From Rhodococcus rhodnii (GTDB lineage: Bacteria > Actinomycetota > Actinomycetes > Mycobacteriales > Pseudonocardiaceae): a stretch of DNA of 64,000 bases. Made by a program: the position numbers and the translations under genes. Every line of letters starts with the position of its first letter. Within the stretch, counting starts at the first letter, position 1. Below are positions 7,997-16,414 of the stretch, one piece after another. The notes below the pieces were generated by a model that did no database searches, was not told where the DNA came from, and saw only the letters and a program-made list of their open reading frames with translations. The stretch is taken from the NCBI GenBank assembly GCA_000720375.1, contig JOAA01000029.1, positions 50,132 through 114,131 on the forward strand, in the 5' to 3' direction.

Positions 7997-10117
7997 ATGG
8001 CTGGTAAGCACACCGAGAACGGAGACGTCGGAGCCGCGGTCGCTGTGGACGACCCTGCCAAAGTGCGCAATGTGGTCCTGGTGGGGCCGTCTGGTTCAGG
8101 GAAGACCACACTGACAGAAGCCCTGCTCACCGCGGCCGGAGTGCTGTCGCGCGCGGGGTCGGTCACCGAAGGCACCACCGTCTGCGACCACGATCCCGCG
8201 GCTGTCCGCCAGCAGCGGTCGGTCGGGTTGTCCGTCGCGCCGCTGATGCACGACGGCGTCAAGATCAACCTCATCGACACACCCGGGTACGCCGACTTCG
8301 TCGGTGAATTGCGGGCCGGGTTGCGGGCCGCGGACGCTGCGTTGTTCGTTGTCTGCGCGGCGGAAGGCGTTGACGCCGCGACCGTCGCTGTTTGGGAGGA
8401 GTGCGCCGCTGTCGGGATGCCCCGGGCGGTGATCGTCGCGCGACTGGACCACCAGCGCGCCGACGCGGAAAACGAGATCACCGCGTGCCGCGAGGCGTTC
8501 GGCGCGGGCGTGCTCCCGTTGTACCTGCCCGCGAAGAACGGTCTGGTCGGGCTGATCACTCAACGGTTCTACGACTATTCCGACGGCTATCCGCCGAAGA
8601 TGGGCGAGCCGGACCCGGCCGACCTCGAGCGGATGACCGAGGCACGCAACGAGCTGATCGAGGGAATCATCGCCGAGAGCGAGGACGAGACCCTGATGGA
8701 CCGGTATCTGGCCGGTGAGGATCTCGACCAGGACACGCTCATCGAAGACTTGGAGAAAGCGGTCGCACGCGGCTCGTTCCACCCGGTCATCCCGGTCTGT
8801 TCGACGTCCGGCATCGGCCTGGCCGAGGTGCTCGACGGCATCAAGCGCGCGTTCCCGTCGCCGTTGGAGCACATGCTGCCGGAGGTCACCGACCCGAACG
8901 GCAAGAATCGCGAGAAGCTGAAGGCTGATCCCGACGGTCCTCTGGCAGCCGAGGTCGTGCGGACGGCGGTCGACTCGTACGTCGGGCGTGTGTCGTTGGT
9001 ACGCGTGTTCTCGGGAACGTTGCGACCGGAGCGCCCGGTGCACGTGTCAGGGCACGGCATGTCCGAACGCGGGCACGAAGACCACGATGTTGACGAACGC
9101 GTGGCGCACATCTACTCACCGCTCGGTGCGACGCTGCGCGAAGTGCCGTATTGCGTCGCTGGCGATCTGTGCGCGTTGACCAAGGTCGGTTCGGCGGAAA
9201 CCGGCGACACGGTCTCCGCACCGGACCATCCGTTGCTGATGACGCCGTGGACGATGCCCGAACCGTTGCTGCCGGTCGCGGTCGTGGCCAAGACACGCAG
9301 CGACGAAGACACAATGGCGCGCAACCTCGCGAGGCTCGTGGCCGGCGACCCGACGCTTCGGTTGGAACGCAACGCCGAAACGCACCAGTTGGTGCTGTGG
9401 TGCATGGGTGAGGCGCACGCGGACGTGGTGCTCGCGCGTTTGCGGTCGGGCGGTGCGGACGTGGACACCGAGCCGGTGAAGGTCGCGCTGCGCGAGACGT
9501 TCGCCGGACCCGCGAAGGCGAAGGGCAGGCACGTCAAGCAGTCCGGTGGGCATGGCCAGTACGCGGTTTGCGACATCATCGTCGAACCGTTGCCGCGTGG
9601 CTCCGGGTTCCAGTTCGTCGACAAGATCGTCGGTGGCGCGATCCCGAACCAGTTCATCCCGAGCGTGGAGAAGGGCATCCGGGCGCAGCTCGAGCGCGGC
9701 CTGCTGTCCGGCTACCCGGTGGTGGACATCAAGGTCACGTTGGTCGACGGCAAGGCGCACAGCGTGGACTCGTCCGACGCGGCGTTCCAGACCGCCGGGT
9801 CGATCGCGTTGAAGGAAGCCGCTGCCGCTGGCCAGATCACGTTGCTCGAACCGGTGGACACGGTGACCGTTCGGTTGCCGGACGACCACTTGGGCACGGT
9901 GCTCGGCGACCTGTCCAGCCGTCGCGGGCGTGTGCTGGGTACCGAGGCGGACACGTCACCGGGTTACTCGGTGATCCGCGCCGAAGTGCCGGCGACGCAA
10001 CTGATCCGGTACGCGATCGATCTGCGGTCGCTCAGTTCCGGTTCGGCGACGTTCACCCGCGAATTCAGCCGGTTCGACCCGCTGCCACAGAACCTCGTGG
10101 CGAGCATGACCACCTAA
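7997..10117 (+). CDS. Elongation factor G-like protein (EF-G2 type)
   Basis: 706 residues with the domain order of EF-G. P-loop GPSGSGKT at 30-37; G3 reads DTPGYADF at 94-101, where the catalytic His of DTPGH is Tyr; G4 reads ARLDHQ instead of NKxD. Domain IV has the family segment KQSGGHGQYAVCDIIVEP. This matches the actinobacterial EF-G-like paralogues. The mycobacterial EF-G2 is known to bind guanine nucleotides but to lack ribosome-dependent GTPase activity, which fits the altered G3/G4 here. The ATG at 7997 follows GGGAGG; an upstream in-frame ATG at 7775 lacks conserved sequence. It converges on and overlaps the LemA-NUDIX gene by 4 bp. Confidence 0.92.
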   Translation: MAGKHTENGDVGAAVAVDDPAKVRNVVLVGPSGSGKTTLTEALLTAAGVLSRAGSVTEGTTVCDHDPAAVRQQRSVGLSVAPLMHDGVKINLIDTPGYADFVGELRAGLRAADAALFVVCAAEGVDAATVAVWEECAAVGMPRAVIVARLDHQRADAENEITACREAFGAGVLPLYLPAKNGLVGLITQRFYDYSDGYPPKMGEPDPADLERMTEARNELIEGIIAESEDETLMDRYLAGEDLDQDTLIEDLEKAVARGSFHPVIPVCSTSGIGLAEVLDGIKRAFPSPLEHMLPEVTDPNGKNREKLKADPDGPLAAEVVRTAVDSYVGRVSLVRVFSGTLRPERPVHVSGHGMSERGHEDHDVDERVAHIYSPLGATLREVPYCVAGDLCALTKVGSAETGDTVSAPDHPLLMTPWTMPEPLLPVAVVAKTRSDEDTMARNLARLVAGDPTLRLERNAETHQLVLWCMGEAHADVVLARLRSGGADVDTEPVKVALRETFAGPAKAKGRHVKQSGGHGQYAVCDIIVEPLPRGSGFQFVDKIVGGAIPNQFIPSVEKGIRAQLERGLLSGYPVVDIKVTLVDGKAHSVDSSDAAFQTAGSIALKEAAAAGQITLLEPVDTVTVRLPDDHLGTVLGDLSSRRGRVLGTEADTSPGYSVIRAEVPATQLIRYAIDLRSLSSGSATFTREFSRFDPLPQNLVASMTT

Positions 10118-11076
10118 CGGACGGACCTGGTTCGTCCGTCCCAATCGGACTCCAGCAGGGACGGCAGCAACTCGGCGAGCTGGACGGGATAGACGGTGTC
10201 GGTGGTGGAGCGCAGATCGGCTGCGCTCCACCAGCGATGCTCGTCGATCGTGTCCAGCTCGATCTGGTTGAAGCCCGAGGTGTCCACAGTGGTCGTCGGG
10301 GCGGTCGCGACGAAGAACCACTCTTCGGCGTCGTAGCTGCGGCCGTCGAAGCTGAACACCGCGCGCCGCCGCCAGACGGGCCCGGTCAGCTGGTCGTCCG
10401 CCAGTTTGATGCCGGTCTCCTCAAGGAGCTCCCGTAGCGCCGCGGCGCGGATGTCCTCGTCCGGGTCGACCCCGCCGCCGACGGTGAACCAGAACGTGTC
10501 GGTTTCGTCGCTGGGGTTGCCGCCGTGGAACAGCAGCACGCGGCCTTCGTCGTCGAGCAACAGCACGCGCGCTGACGACCTCGGCACCGGTGCGACTTCG
10601 CCGTTCAGTTGCGGTTCGGCGATCTCGAAGTACTCCGGCTGCGGCGCGGTCCCAGCGAGTTTCAACCACCGGACGGTCCGCCGTCGGCGTTGTGCCAACG
10701 TGTCGCGGACCGCGTCGTTGTGCACGCGACGCGCAATGACGACGCGTTGTTCGGCGTCGACCAGTTCGGCGACGAGCGCCAACGGCAGCCGACTGCGATC
10801 AACGGCCGCGAGTTCACGGCTGAGTTCGTTCTCCGCCGCTTCACGGTCGTAGCGCGCGGCGTTCTCGGCGTGGTCAGCGATTTCCCGGAGGGCTCCCGGC
10901 GCCGTGCCAGTCGCGGCGACCGCACGCGCGACAACGGCGCGGCGCGCAAGCGCGGCCTCCAACCCGGCCCATGCGGCGTCGGATCGGATATGAAGTCGGT
11001 TCAGGCGGTTGGCGGTCGCCATCAGCCAGGCCACCAGGATCAGCACCAGCGGAACAACGATGAGCAGGACGGTCAC
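10114..11076 (-). CDS. LemA-like membrane domain fused to NUDIX hydrolase
   Basis: 320 residues. Residues 1-18 form one membrane helix; about 20-125 are Ala/Arg/Glu-rich helices resembling LemA (NRLHIRSDAAWAGLEAAL, ARRAVVARA). About 165-320 is a NUDIX domain with a complete box, GGVDPDEDIRAAAL then RELLEETGI, matching Gx5Ex7REUxEExGU, so it is expected to hydrolyse a nucleoside-diphosphate-linked substrate at the inner face of the membrane. It is the last gene of the pgsA-patA-pimA operon (GTGA overlap with pimA); a mutT/NUDIX gene occupies the same place in mycobacteria. The actual substrate is unknown. Confidence 0.85.
   Translation of the reverse strand: MTVLLIVVPLVLILVAWLMATANRLNRLHIRSDAAWAGLEAALARRAVVARAVAATGTAPGALREIADHAENAARYDREAAENELSRELAAVDRSRLPLALVAELVDAEQRVVIARRVHNDAVRDTLAQRRRRTVRWLKLAGTAPQPEYFEIAEPQLNGEVAPVPRSSARVLLLDDEGRVLLFHGGNPSDETDTFWFTVGGGVDPDEDIRAAALRELLEETGIKLADDQLTGPVWRRRAVFSFDGRSYDAEEWFFVATAPTTTVDTSGFNQIELDTIDEHRWWSAADLRSTTDTVYPVQLAELLPSLLESDWDGRTRSVR
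10119..10141. terminator. Hairpin at convergent gene ends
   Basis: GGACGGAC (10119-10126) / GTCCGTCC (10134-10141), perfect 8-bp stem with 7-nt loop just after the EF-G-like stop codon and inside the last codons of the NUDIX gene. No U-tract, so it is a weak candidate. Confidence 0.4.
10979..10994. repeat. AT-rich micro-island inside LemA-NUDIX gene
   Basis: GTCGGATCGGATATGA; coding strand HIRSD (cat atc cga tcc gac) within the conserved LemA helix NRLHIRSDAA. Confidence 0.4.
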
Positions 11077-12203
11077 GGCGCCTCACCAACGTGCCGTGGA
11101 TCGGCGGCGATCGCGGTCTCGTAGACGCGCAGCACTTGATCGGCGACGACCGACCAGTCGAACGCCGCCGCGCGTCGCGAACCTTCGGCGGCCAACGTCG
11201 CGCGCCGCTCCCGGTCGAGGAGCAAACCGCGGAGCGCACGGGCCAACGCAGTCGGATTTCCTACAGGATGTAGGACTCCGGCCGTCCCGTCATCGAGCAC
11301 GCGCCGGAACGCATCGAGGTCGCTGGCGACAACGGGAGTACCCGCGGCCATTGCCTCGAGCAGGATGATCCCGAAGCTCTCGCCACCGGTGTTGGGCGCG
11401 CAGTACACATCGACGCTGCTCAATGCGCGCGCTTTGGTCTCGTCGTCGACTTGGCCGAGCAGGTCGATCCGCTCGGCCAACTCCGGACCGGCTTCGCGCC
11501 GCAAGTCGTCCGGATCGCCCCGACCGACGACCAACAGCCGCACATCAGGCACGTCCGTCAACAATTGGCGCATCGCGGCGAGCAACACCGGCATGCCCTT
11601 GCGCGGTTCGGTGAACCGTCCGACGAACCCGATCGTCGGGCCTTCGCGCGGATATCCGTCCAATGGCTTCGCATCGGCGAAGAAACTGACGTCGACGCCG
11701 TTGGGCACCTGGACCGCGTCTCCGCCGAGGTGCTCGACTTGCACTCGGCGCGCCAAGGCGGACACGGCGATCCGCGCCGTGATCTTCTCCAGGAACGGCT
11801 GGAGCACCACTTGGAACGCGTTCAACGCGCGCGATTTCGTCGTCGACGTGTGATAAGTGGCGACGATCGGCCCCTCGGCGACCATCAACGCCAGCAAGGA
11901 CAAGCTCGGGGCGATCGGCTCGTGCAGGTGGAGAACGTCGAAGTCGTGCTCCCGGATCCACCGTCGCACCCGCGCGTACGAAACCGGACCGAACGACAGC
12001 CGCGCCACCGAACCGTTGTACGGAATGGCGACCGCGCGACCGGCGGGGTGCACGAAGTCAGGTAACGGAGTCTCCTCGTCGGCGGGCGCGAGCACCGCGA
12101 CCTCGTGCCCCATCTTCCGCAGCGCCCGGGCCAGGTCGACGACGTGGGCCTGCACTCCCCCAGGGACCTCGAAGGAGTACGGGCACACGACACCGATTCT
12201 CAT
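11073..12203 (-). CDS. pimA: Phosphatidylinositol alpha-mannosyltransferase PimA
   Basis: 376-residue GT4 glycosyltransferase that transfers the first mannose from GDP-mannose to phosphatidylinositol on the cytoplasmic face of the membrane. Diagnostic segments: MRIGVVCPYSFEVPGGVQAH at the N-terminus (glycine-rich loop), LHLHEPIAPSLS, ATYHTSTTKSRAL, GFVGRFTEPRKG and GESFGIILLEAMAAGTPVVAS, with the E-x7-E nucleotide-sugar motif. The ATG at 12201-12203 overlaps the patA stop codon (ATGA). Neighbours pgsA and patA confirm the pathway. Confidence 0.96.
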   Translation of the reverse strand: MRIGVVCPYSFEVPGGVQAHVVDLARALRKMGHEVAVLAPADEETPLPDFVHPAGRAVAIPYNGSVARLSFGPVSYARVRRWIREHDFDVLHLHEPIAPSLSLLALMVAEGPIVATYHTSTTKSRALNAFQVVLQPFLEKITARIAVSALARRVQVEHLGGDAVQVPNGVDVSFFADAKPLDGYPREGPTIGFVGRFTEPRKGMPVLLAAMRQLLTDVPDVRLLVVGRGDPDDLRREAGPELAERIDLLGQVDDETKARALSSVDVYCAPNTGGESFGIILLEAMAAGTPVVASDLDAFRRVLDDGTAGVLHPVGNPTALARALRGLLLDRERRATLAAEGSRRAAAFDWSVVADQVLRVYETAIAADPRHVGEAP

Positions 12204-13105
12204 TCGCCGAGCGCTTCCCTGCGTGCGTCCGAAAGGTCGGCGATCCACAGTTTCTGCAGCATGTGCCAGTCGGCCGGATGTTCGGCGATGTCCTTGGCGT
12301 ACGCGTCGGCCAACGCTTGTGTCGCCGCCGGGACCTCGGCACGCGACTCGACCAATTGCGGCGAATGGATCCGCAGCCCCCAGCCGTCGTCGATGAACAG
12401 GTTGTCAACGACCGCGAGCGTCGCGCCGGTGGTCGCCGCCAGACGGGCGGGCCCGGCGGGCATCCGGGTCTCCTCGCCGAAGAACGTGACCGGAATGCCG
12501 TTCTTCGTCAGGTCACGGTCGGCGACCAAACACACGACGCCGTTCTTTTTGAGCCGGTCGATCATGCCCCGGAATGGCCCACTGCCGCCGCCGGTCAGCG
12601 GGAGAACGTCGAATCCGAGCGAGCGTCGGTACGCAAGGAACCGTTCCCAGACGGATTCGGGCTTGAGCCGCTCGGCGACGGTCGTGAACTCGCCGTAGTT
12701 CTGCGCCAGCCAGATACCCGACACGTCGAAGTTGCCGGTGTGCGGCAACGCGAGCACCAGGCCGTTGCCACGCTCCAGCGCCGCTTCGACCACGTCACGT
12801 CCGACGACGACTTCGCTGACCTGCCGGGCGATCGCGCGATGGTCCATCGTCGGCAGCCGGAAGACCTCTTTCCAGTACCGCGAGTACGACCGGAGTCCTT
12901 GGCGGACGAGGTCGTCCAACTCCTGCGAAGTCGCCCCAGGCACAACCCGGCTCAGGTTGCGGCGGAATTGCTGGGCACCTGAGCCGTTGCGCAGCGCGGC
13001 CAGGTCGGCTCCCGCTTGGAACGCCGGGCGCGCAACAAACTCCGGCAGGACTTTGACCAAGCCCCATCCGGCTCCGTACGCGGCGTCGACCAGCCGTTCC
13101 TTCAC
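12200..13105 (-). CDS. patA: PIM acyltransferase PatA
   Basis: 301-residue membrane-associated acyltransferase that acylates the mannose of PIM. It has the catalytic H-x4-D motif HTGNFD (His122, Asp127) of the lauroyl/myristoyl acyltransferase family, followed by the conserved region LVADRDLTKNGIPVTFFG. The start is the GTG at 13103-13105 overlapping the pgsA stop (GTGA); a longer upstream frame has no family similarity. It is the middle gene of pgsA-patA-pimA. Confidence 0.94.
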   Translation of the reverse strand: MKERLVDAAYGAGWGLVKVLPEFVARPAFQAGADLAALRNGSGAQQFRRNLSRVVPGATSQELDDLVRQGLRSYSRYWKEVFRLPTMDHRAIARQVSEVVVGRDVVEAALERGNGLVLALPHTGNFDVSGIWLAQNYGEFTTVAERLKPESVWERFLAYRRSLGFDVLPLTGGGSGPFRGMIDRLKKNGVVCLVADRDLTKNGIPVTFFGEETRMPAGPARLAATTGATLAVVDNLFIDDGWGLRIHSPQLVESRAEVPAATQALADAYAKDIAEHPADWHMLQKLWIADLSDARREALGE

Positions 13106-13713
13106 GCGATCTCCTCCTGCGCCGCCTGCCACACCGCGACCAACCGCTGGATCACCGTGACCACGGACAGCACCGCGAGCCCCCACAACGCGACGTGCAG
13201 GGCGTACGGCACACCTAGTCCGAAAAGCCCGGTACCTACCAGTGTGATGATCAGACGCTCGGCGCGCTCGACAATGCCGACATCGGCGTGCAGCCCGGAG
13301 GCCTCGGCCCTGGCCTTGACGTACGAGATGACCTGTCCGCTGACCAAGCAGATCAGCGCGGCGGCGCCCAGCGTGTGGTTCTGCGCGACGGCCAGGCAGT
13401 ACCAGGCGACGGCGGCACTGAGCGCGCCGTCGGCGATCCGGTCACAGCTGGAATCCAGCACGCCGCCGAACTTCGTGCCTTTGCCCTTGGCCCGCGCCAT
13501 GGCGCCGTCCAGCAGGTCCAGCATGGCGAAGCCCCACACGACGAACGTACCGGCGACCAACTCGCCACGGGGAAAGAACCACAACGCACCGGCGACCGCG
13601 CCGACGGTGCCGATGAGAGTCATCGCGTTAGGCGTCAGTCCAAGCCGGACAAGCCATGCGCCGATCGGATCGGTCACGCGCGAGACCGAAGCACGGGCGA
13701 AGATGTTCAGCAT
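13102..13713 (-). CDS. pgsA: Phosphatidylinositol phosphate synthase PgsA1
   Basis: 203-residue integral membrane CDP-alcohol phosphatidyltransferase. The catalytic signature D-x2-D-G-x2-A-R-x8-G-x3-D-x3-D is complete: D66, D69, G70, A73, R74, G83, D87, D91. About six hydrophobic helices. In mycobacteria this gene joins inositol phosphate to CDP-diacylglycerol and directly precedes patA and pimA; the same order here gives the function. It is the first gene of the operon; the 68-bp gap to the marR stop must hold any dedicated promoter. Confidence 0.95.
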   Translation of the reverse strand: MLNIFARASVSRVTDPIGAWLVRLGLTPNAMTLIGTVGAVAGALWFFPRGELVAGTFVVWGFAMLDLLDGAMARAKGKGTKFGGVLDSSCDRIADGALSAAVAWYCLAVAQNHTLGAAALICLVSGQVISYVKARAEASGLHADVGIVERAERLIITLVGTGLFGLGVPYALHVALWGLAVLSVVTVIQRLVAVWQAAQEEIA

Positions 13714-13781
13714 GAGGTCTCGGCGGGCACCCTGATCGACTCGGTTAGCGGCAAACGCAGCCTAACCGCTGGCCCGGCCGG

Positions 13782-14276
13782 TCAGTACTCGGCCTGCAGC
13801 TCGACTTTGGCCTTGTCGCACTGCGGGGTCAGACCGGCCTGGATCGCCGCGGTGATCTGGTCCAGTTGCTGGAGCTGCTCAGGCGTCAGCACGTCGAACA
13901 GGTGCTCGCGGACAGCAGTGACATGCCCAGGCGCCGCCTTCTCCAGAACTTTGAAGCCGTCGTCGGTCAACTCGGCGAACTGACCGCGCTTGTCGCTTTC
14001 ACACGCGCGCCTGCGAACCCAGCCCGCTTCCTCCAACCGGGACACCGCGTGCGAGAGGCGGCTACGAGACGAACGACACATCGCGGCGAGTTCACTCATG
14101 CGCAGGGAGCGGCCCGGCATCTCGGAGAGCACTGCGAGGATCTCGAAGTACGCCAGCGGCATGCCCGAGTCGCGCTGCATCTGCCGGTCGAGGTATTCCA
14201 TGAAGGACCCGGTCGCCCCCAGGAAGCCACGCCAGATCATCTGCTCGCGGGCGTCGAGCCACCGGACCTCTGTCAT
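13782..14276 (-). CDS. MarR-family transcriptional regulator
   Basis: 164 residues from the ATG at 14274-14276 (VRWLDAREQMIW follows), which is preceded by GGTGGGG; an ATG six codons upstream has no ribosome-binding site. Winged helix: RSLRMSELAAMCRSSRSRLSHAVSRLEEAGWVRRRA, with the wing ending in CESDKRGQFAELTDDG. It is divergent from yceI with dyads in between, a commonly seen pairing, so it probably represses yceI and itself. The ligand is unknown; a Cys in the recognition helix (ELAAMCRSS) could be redox-relevant but is not proof. Confidence 0.9.
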   Translation of the reverse strand: MTEVRWLDAREQMIWRGFLGATGSFMEYLDRQMQRDSGMPLAYFEILAVLSEMPGRSLRMSELAAMCRSSRSRLSHAVSRLEEAGWVRRRACESDKRGQFAELTDDGFKVLEKAAPGHVTAVREHLFDVLTPEQLQQLDQITAAIQAGLTPQCDKAKVELQAEY

Positions 14277-14294
14277 GACCCCACCGTACCTCAT

Positions 14295-14342
14295 GGTTGA
14301 ACTCTAAACTAAATCGCGCTAGGGTCTGGTTGAAGATTCAAC
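14295..14342. promoter_or_regulatory. Candidate MarR operators
   Basis: GTTGAA-GA-TTCAAC (14329-14342) is a near-perfect dyad 22 bp before the yceI start. A second half-matching site, GGTTGAACTCTAAAC (14295-14309), abuts the longer possible marR start. The TTGAA/TTCAA arms are typical of MarR-family operators. Inferred from symmetry and location. Confidence 0.55.
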
Positions 14343-14364
14343 GAGCCCACGGAGAAGGATAGAC

Positions 14365-14916
14365 ATGAGCACCCCGACCATCAACATTCCTGGCTACGTC
14401 GTCGGCACCTGGACGATCGACCCGATCCACTCGGACGTCTCGTTCATCGTCCGCCACCTGGGCGTCTCCAAGGTCCGTGGCCAGTTCAACACGTTCGCGG
14501 GCGAGATCGTGACCGCCGAGGACCCGCTGCAGTCGACCGTGACCGCGACCATCGACGCCGGCTCCTTCCACACCCGCCAGGAGCAGCGCGACAACCACGT
14601 GAAGTCCGAGGACTTCCTGCACGTCGACGACCACCCGGAGATCAAGTTCGTGTCCACCGGCATCCGCCAGGACGGTGGCGAGAACTTCCTGCTGGACGGC
14701 AACCTGACCATCCGCGGCACGACCAAGCCGGTCACCCTGGCGCTGGAGATCAACGGCTTCGGCGAGGGCATGGACGGCAAGTCGCTGATCGGCATCTCGG
14801 CCACCACCCAGATCAGCCGCAAGGACTTCGGCGTGCACGGCGGCGCGGCTGGCGCGGCGGTCAGCGACAAGATCCAGATCGCCCTCGAGATCGAGGCCGG
14901 CCTGAAGTCCGAGTGA
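14365..14916 (+). CDS. YceI-family lipocalin-like protein
   Basis: 183 residues, full YceI domain: VGTWTIDPIHSDVSFIVRHLG, a repeated beta-strand pattern, then DHPEIKFVSTGI and FLLDGNLTIRGTTKPVTLAL. YceI proteins bind polyisoprenoid or other amphiphilic lipids in a beta barrel. There is no signal peptide, so this is a cytosolic member, common in actinomycetes. GGAGAAGGA precedes the ATG. It is divergent from and probably controlled by the adjacent MarR protein. Confidence 0.93.
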   Translation: MSTPTINIPGYVVGTWTIDPIHSDVSFIVRHLGVSKVRGQFNTFAGEIVTAEDPLQSTVTATIDAGSFHTRQEQRDNHVKSEDFLHVDDHPEIKFVSTGIRQDGGENFLLDGNLTIRGTTKPVTLALEINGFGEGMDGKSLIGISATTQISRKDFGVHGGAAGAAVSDKIQIALEIEAGLKSE

Positions 14917-14987
14917 CTTTGCGAAAGCCTCGCTAGTTGCGTGCCAACGCAAGTAGATACGCCAGCTGTTGTGCCCCTCGCGCCCTG

Positions 14988-15390
14988 GCGGTTTCTAGGG
15001 GTCGTTGCAACACGAGTGGTTAGCCTGCGTCGGTCAGCAGTTTGGCGAGACGCTCGGCTGGGGTGTCCCAGCCGAGCGTTGTGCGTGGGCGGCCGTTGAC
15101 GTGGACGGCGACCGCGTCGAGGTGTTCGCGGTTGTGGACGGTGAGGTCTGTGCCATTGGGAAAGTATTGGCGCAGCAAGCCGTTCGTGTTTTCGTTGCTA
15201 CCGCGTTGCCGGGGTGAGTGGGGGTCGCAGAAGTAGGCCGGGATGTCGGTGGCGATGGTGAACGCGGCGTGGCTTGCCGTTTCGGCGCCGTGGTCCCAGG
15301 TCAGTGACCGGCGTAGATGGGTGGGCAGGTGACTCATGGTGTCGATGAGGGTGTCGCGGACCACATCAGAGGTGCGGCCGCCACGCCGCC
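14988..15390 (-). pseudogene. Truncated IS30-family transposase with one terminal end
   Basis: The frame 15020-15364 encodes the C-terminal catalytic half of an IS30 DDE transposase: LRRSLTWDHGAE (second Asp), ATDIPAYFCDPHSPRQRG and SNENTNGLLRQYFPNGTDL with the catalytic Glu. The N-terminal DNA-binding half and first catalytic Asp are missing. The sequence TTTCTAGGGGTCGTTGCAACAC (14992-15013) downstream resembles the right terminal repeat of such elements; no left copy is found. It is a relic left between the MarR/YceI insertion and the PIM block, next to intergenic element A. Confidence 0.85.
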
Positions 15391-15462
15391 TTCCGTGCCA
15401 CCATGACCGTCCACAATGAACGGCCCATCACCACGAAACCCTAGAAACAGCCCCAAACCGGC

Positions 15463-15655
15463 CCCCGCCCTTTCCCGGGGGCACCCCGCCACGCCAGTCT
15501 ATCGGGGGTGGAAGATCAACAGGGGTTAGGTCGTGCGCGCTGTGGACAACTCATGGCTTGGGGATAACTTGGCACGGATGGTCTCCGGGCCGCCAGGATT
15601 GTCAGACTTTTTGAGTACGCTGGATTTCGGGGGCCGCAGGCCGCACCTGGGAATG
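15463..15655 (+). repeat. Intergenic DnaA-box element, copy A
   Basis: Order: C-rich strand, TTTCCCGGGGG, CCAGTCTATCGG (15494-15505), GATCAACAGGGGTTAG, then the DnaA box TGTGGACAACT (15541-15551). A second shared block, ATTTCGGGGGCCGCAGGCC (15624-15642), also occurs in copy B. No coding potential seen in 15400-15860. Confidence 0.8.
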
Positions 15656-15740
15656 CCACGGTGAGGGAAAAGCCGCGCCACCTAGGGAAAACGCCGCATC
15701 TAGGCAGACGCCGTACCTAGGAAAGCCGAACCAAGGAACG
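15640..15740. repeat. Degenerate short tandem array after copy A
   Basis: Five to six imperfect units of about 15-21 bp of the form GCCGCACCTAGGGAAAAC, on the DnaA-box side of copy A. From here to 15860 I see nothing else. Confidence 0.6.
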
Positions 15741-15865
15741 TGGGCCACATCGGAGGCGACGGACCGGCCGACCCTGGAAACGGGTTACGTCACCTGACCA
15801 GCACGGGCACAGGACACTAGCGATTCTCTTGTGCGGCAATGGGCACAAGCGACCACAGTAGACGG

Positions 15866-16414
15866 TCAGACTGTCTTCCAAGCGTCCGCGAGCAGCTGAC
15901 GAGTTTCGGCGAGCAGTTGCGGCAGGACCTTCGTGTGGCCGATCACCGGCATGAAGTTCGCGTCACCGCCCCACCGAGGCACCAGATGCTGGTGCAGATG
16001 CGCCGCGATCCCCGCCCCGGCGATCACGCCCTGGTTCATGCCGATGTTGAACCCGTGCGGCGTCGCGACCGCCCGGCCGACGCGCATCGCCTGCTGCGTG
16101 AACTCCGCGAGCTCCAGGGTTTCCTGAACCGTCAGGTCCGTGTAGTCCGCGACATGCCGATAAGGCACGACCATCAGATGCCCTGGGTTGTACGGGTAGA
16201 GATTCAGCAGCGCGTACACCAGCTCACCGCGGGCGATGATCAACGCGTCGACGTCGTCGAGTTCGACGACGCGGCAGAACGGGCAACCCTCGGACTGGTC
16301 GTGGTCCGGCTTGTTCTCGCCCTTGATGTACGCCATCCGGTGCGGAGTCCAGAGGCGTTGCAGGGCATCGGGCTCGCCGACGCCCTGCTGCTCGACCAGT
16401 TCAGGATCGCTCAC
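15866..16414 (-). CDS. HIT-domain protein, Ap4A phosphorylase-like
   Basis: 182 residues. The HIT active site [10 protein letters not shown] (from residue 139) gives His-x-His-x-His, and CPFC (44-47) is half of a zinc site. [19 protein letters not shown] is the conserved strand-helix before it. The mycobacterial orthologue in the same place (between thrS and pgsA) is a diadenosine tetraphosphate phosphorylase, so degradation of Ap4A, a by-product of aminoacyl-tRNA synthetases, is the likely role, consistent with its 4-bp overlap with thrS (ATGA). Confidence 0.9.
   Translation of the reverse strand: MSDPELVEQQGVGEPDALQRLWTPHRMAYIKGENKPDHDQSEGCPFCRVVELDDVDALIIARGELVYALLNLYPYNPGHLMVVPYRHVADYTDLTVQETLELAEFTQQAMRVGRAVATPHGFNIGMNQGVIAGAGIAAHLHQHLVPRWGGDANFMPVIGHTKVLPQLLAETRQLLADAWKTV

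Noticed and set aside
14988..15390. Intact IS30 element
   Set aside because: Only the C-terminal catalytic half and one end are present; no second terminal repeat or target duplication seen.
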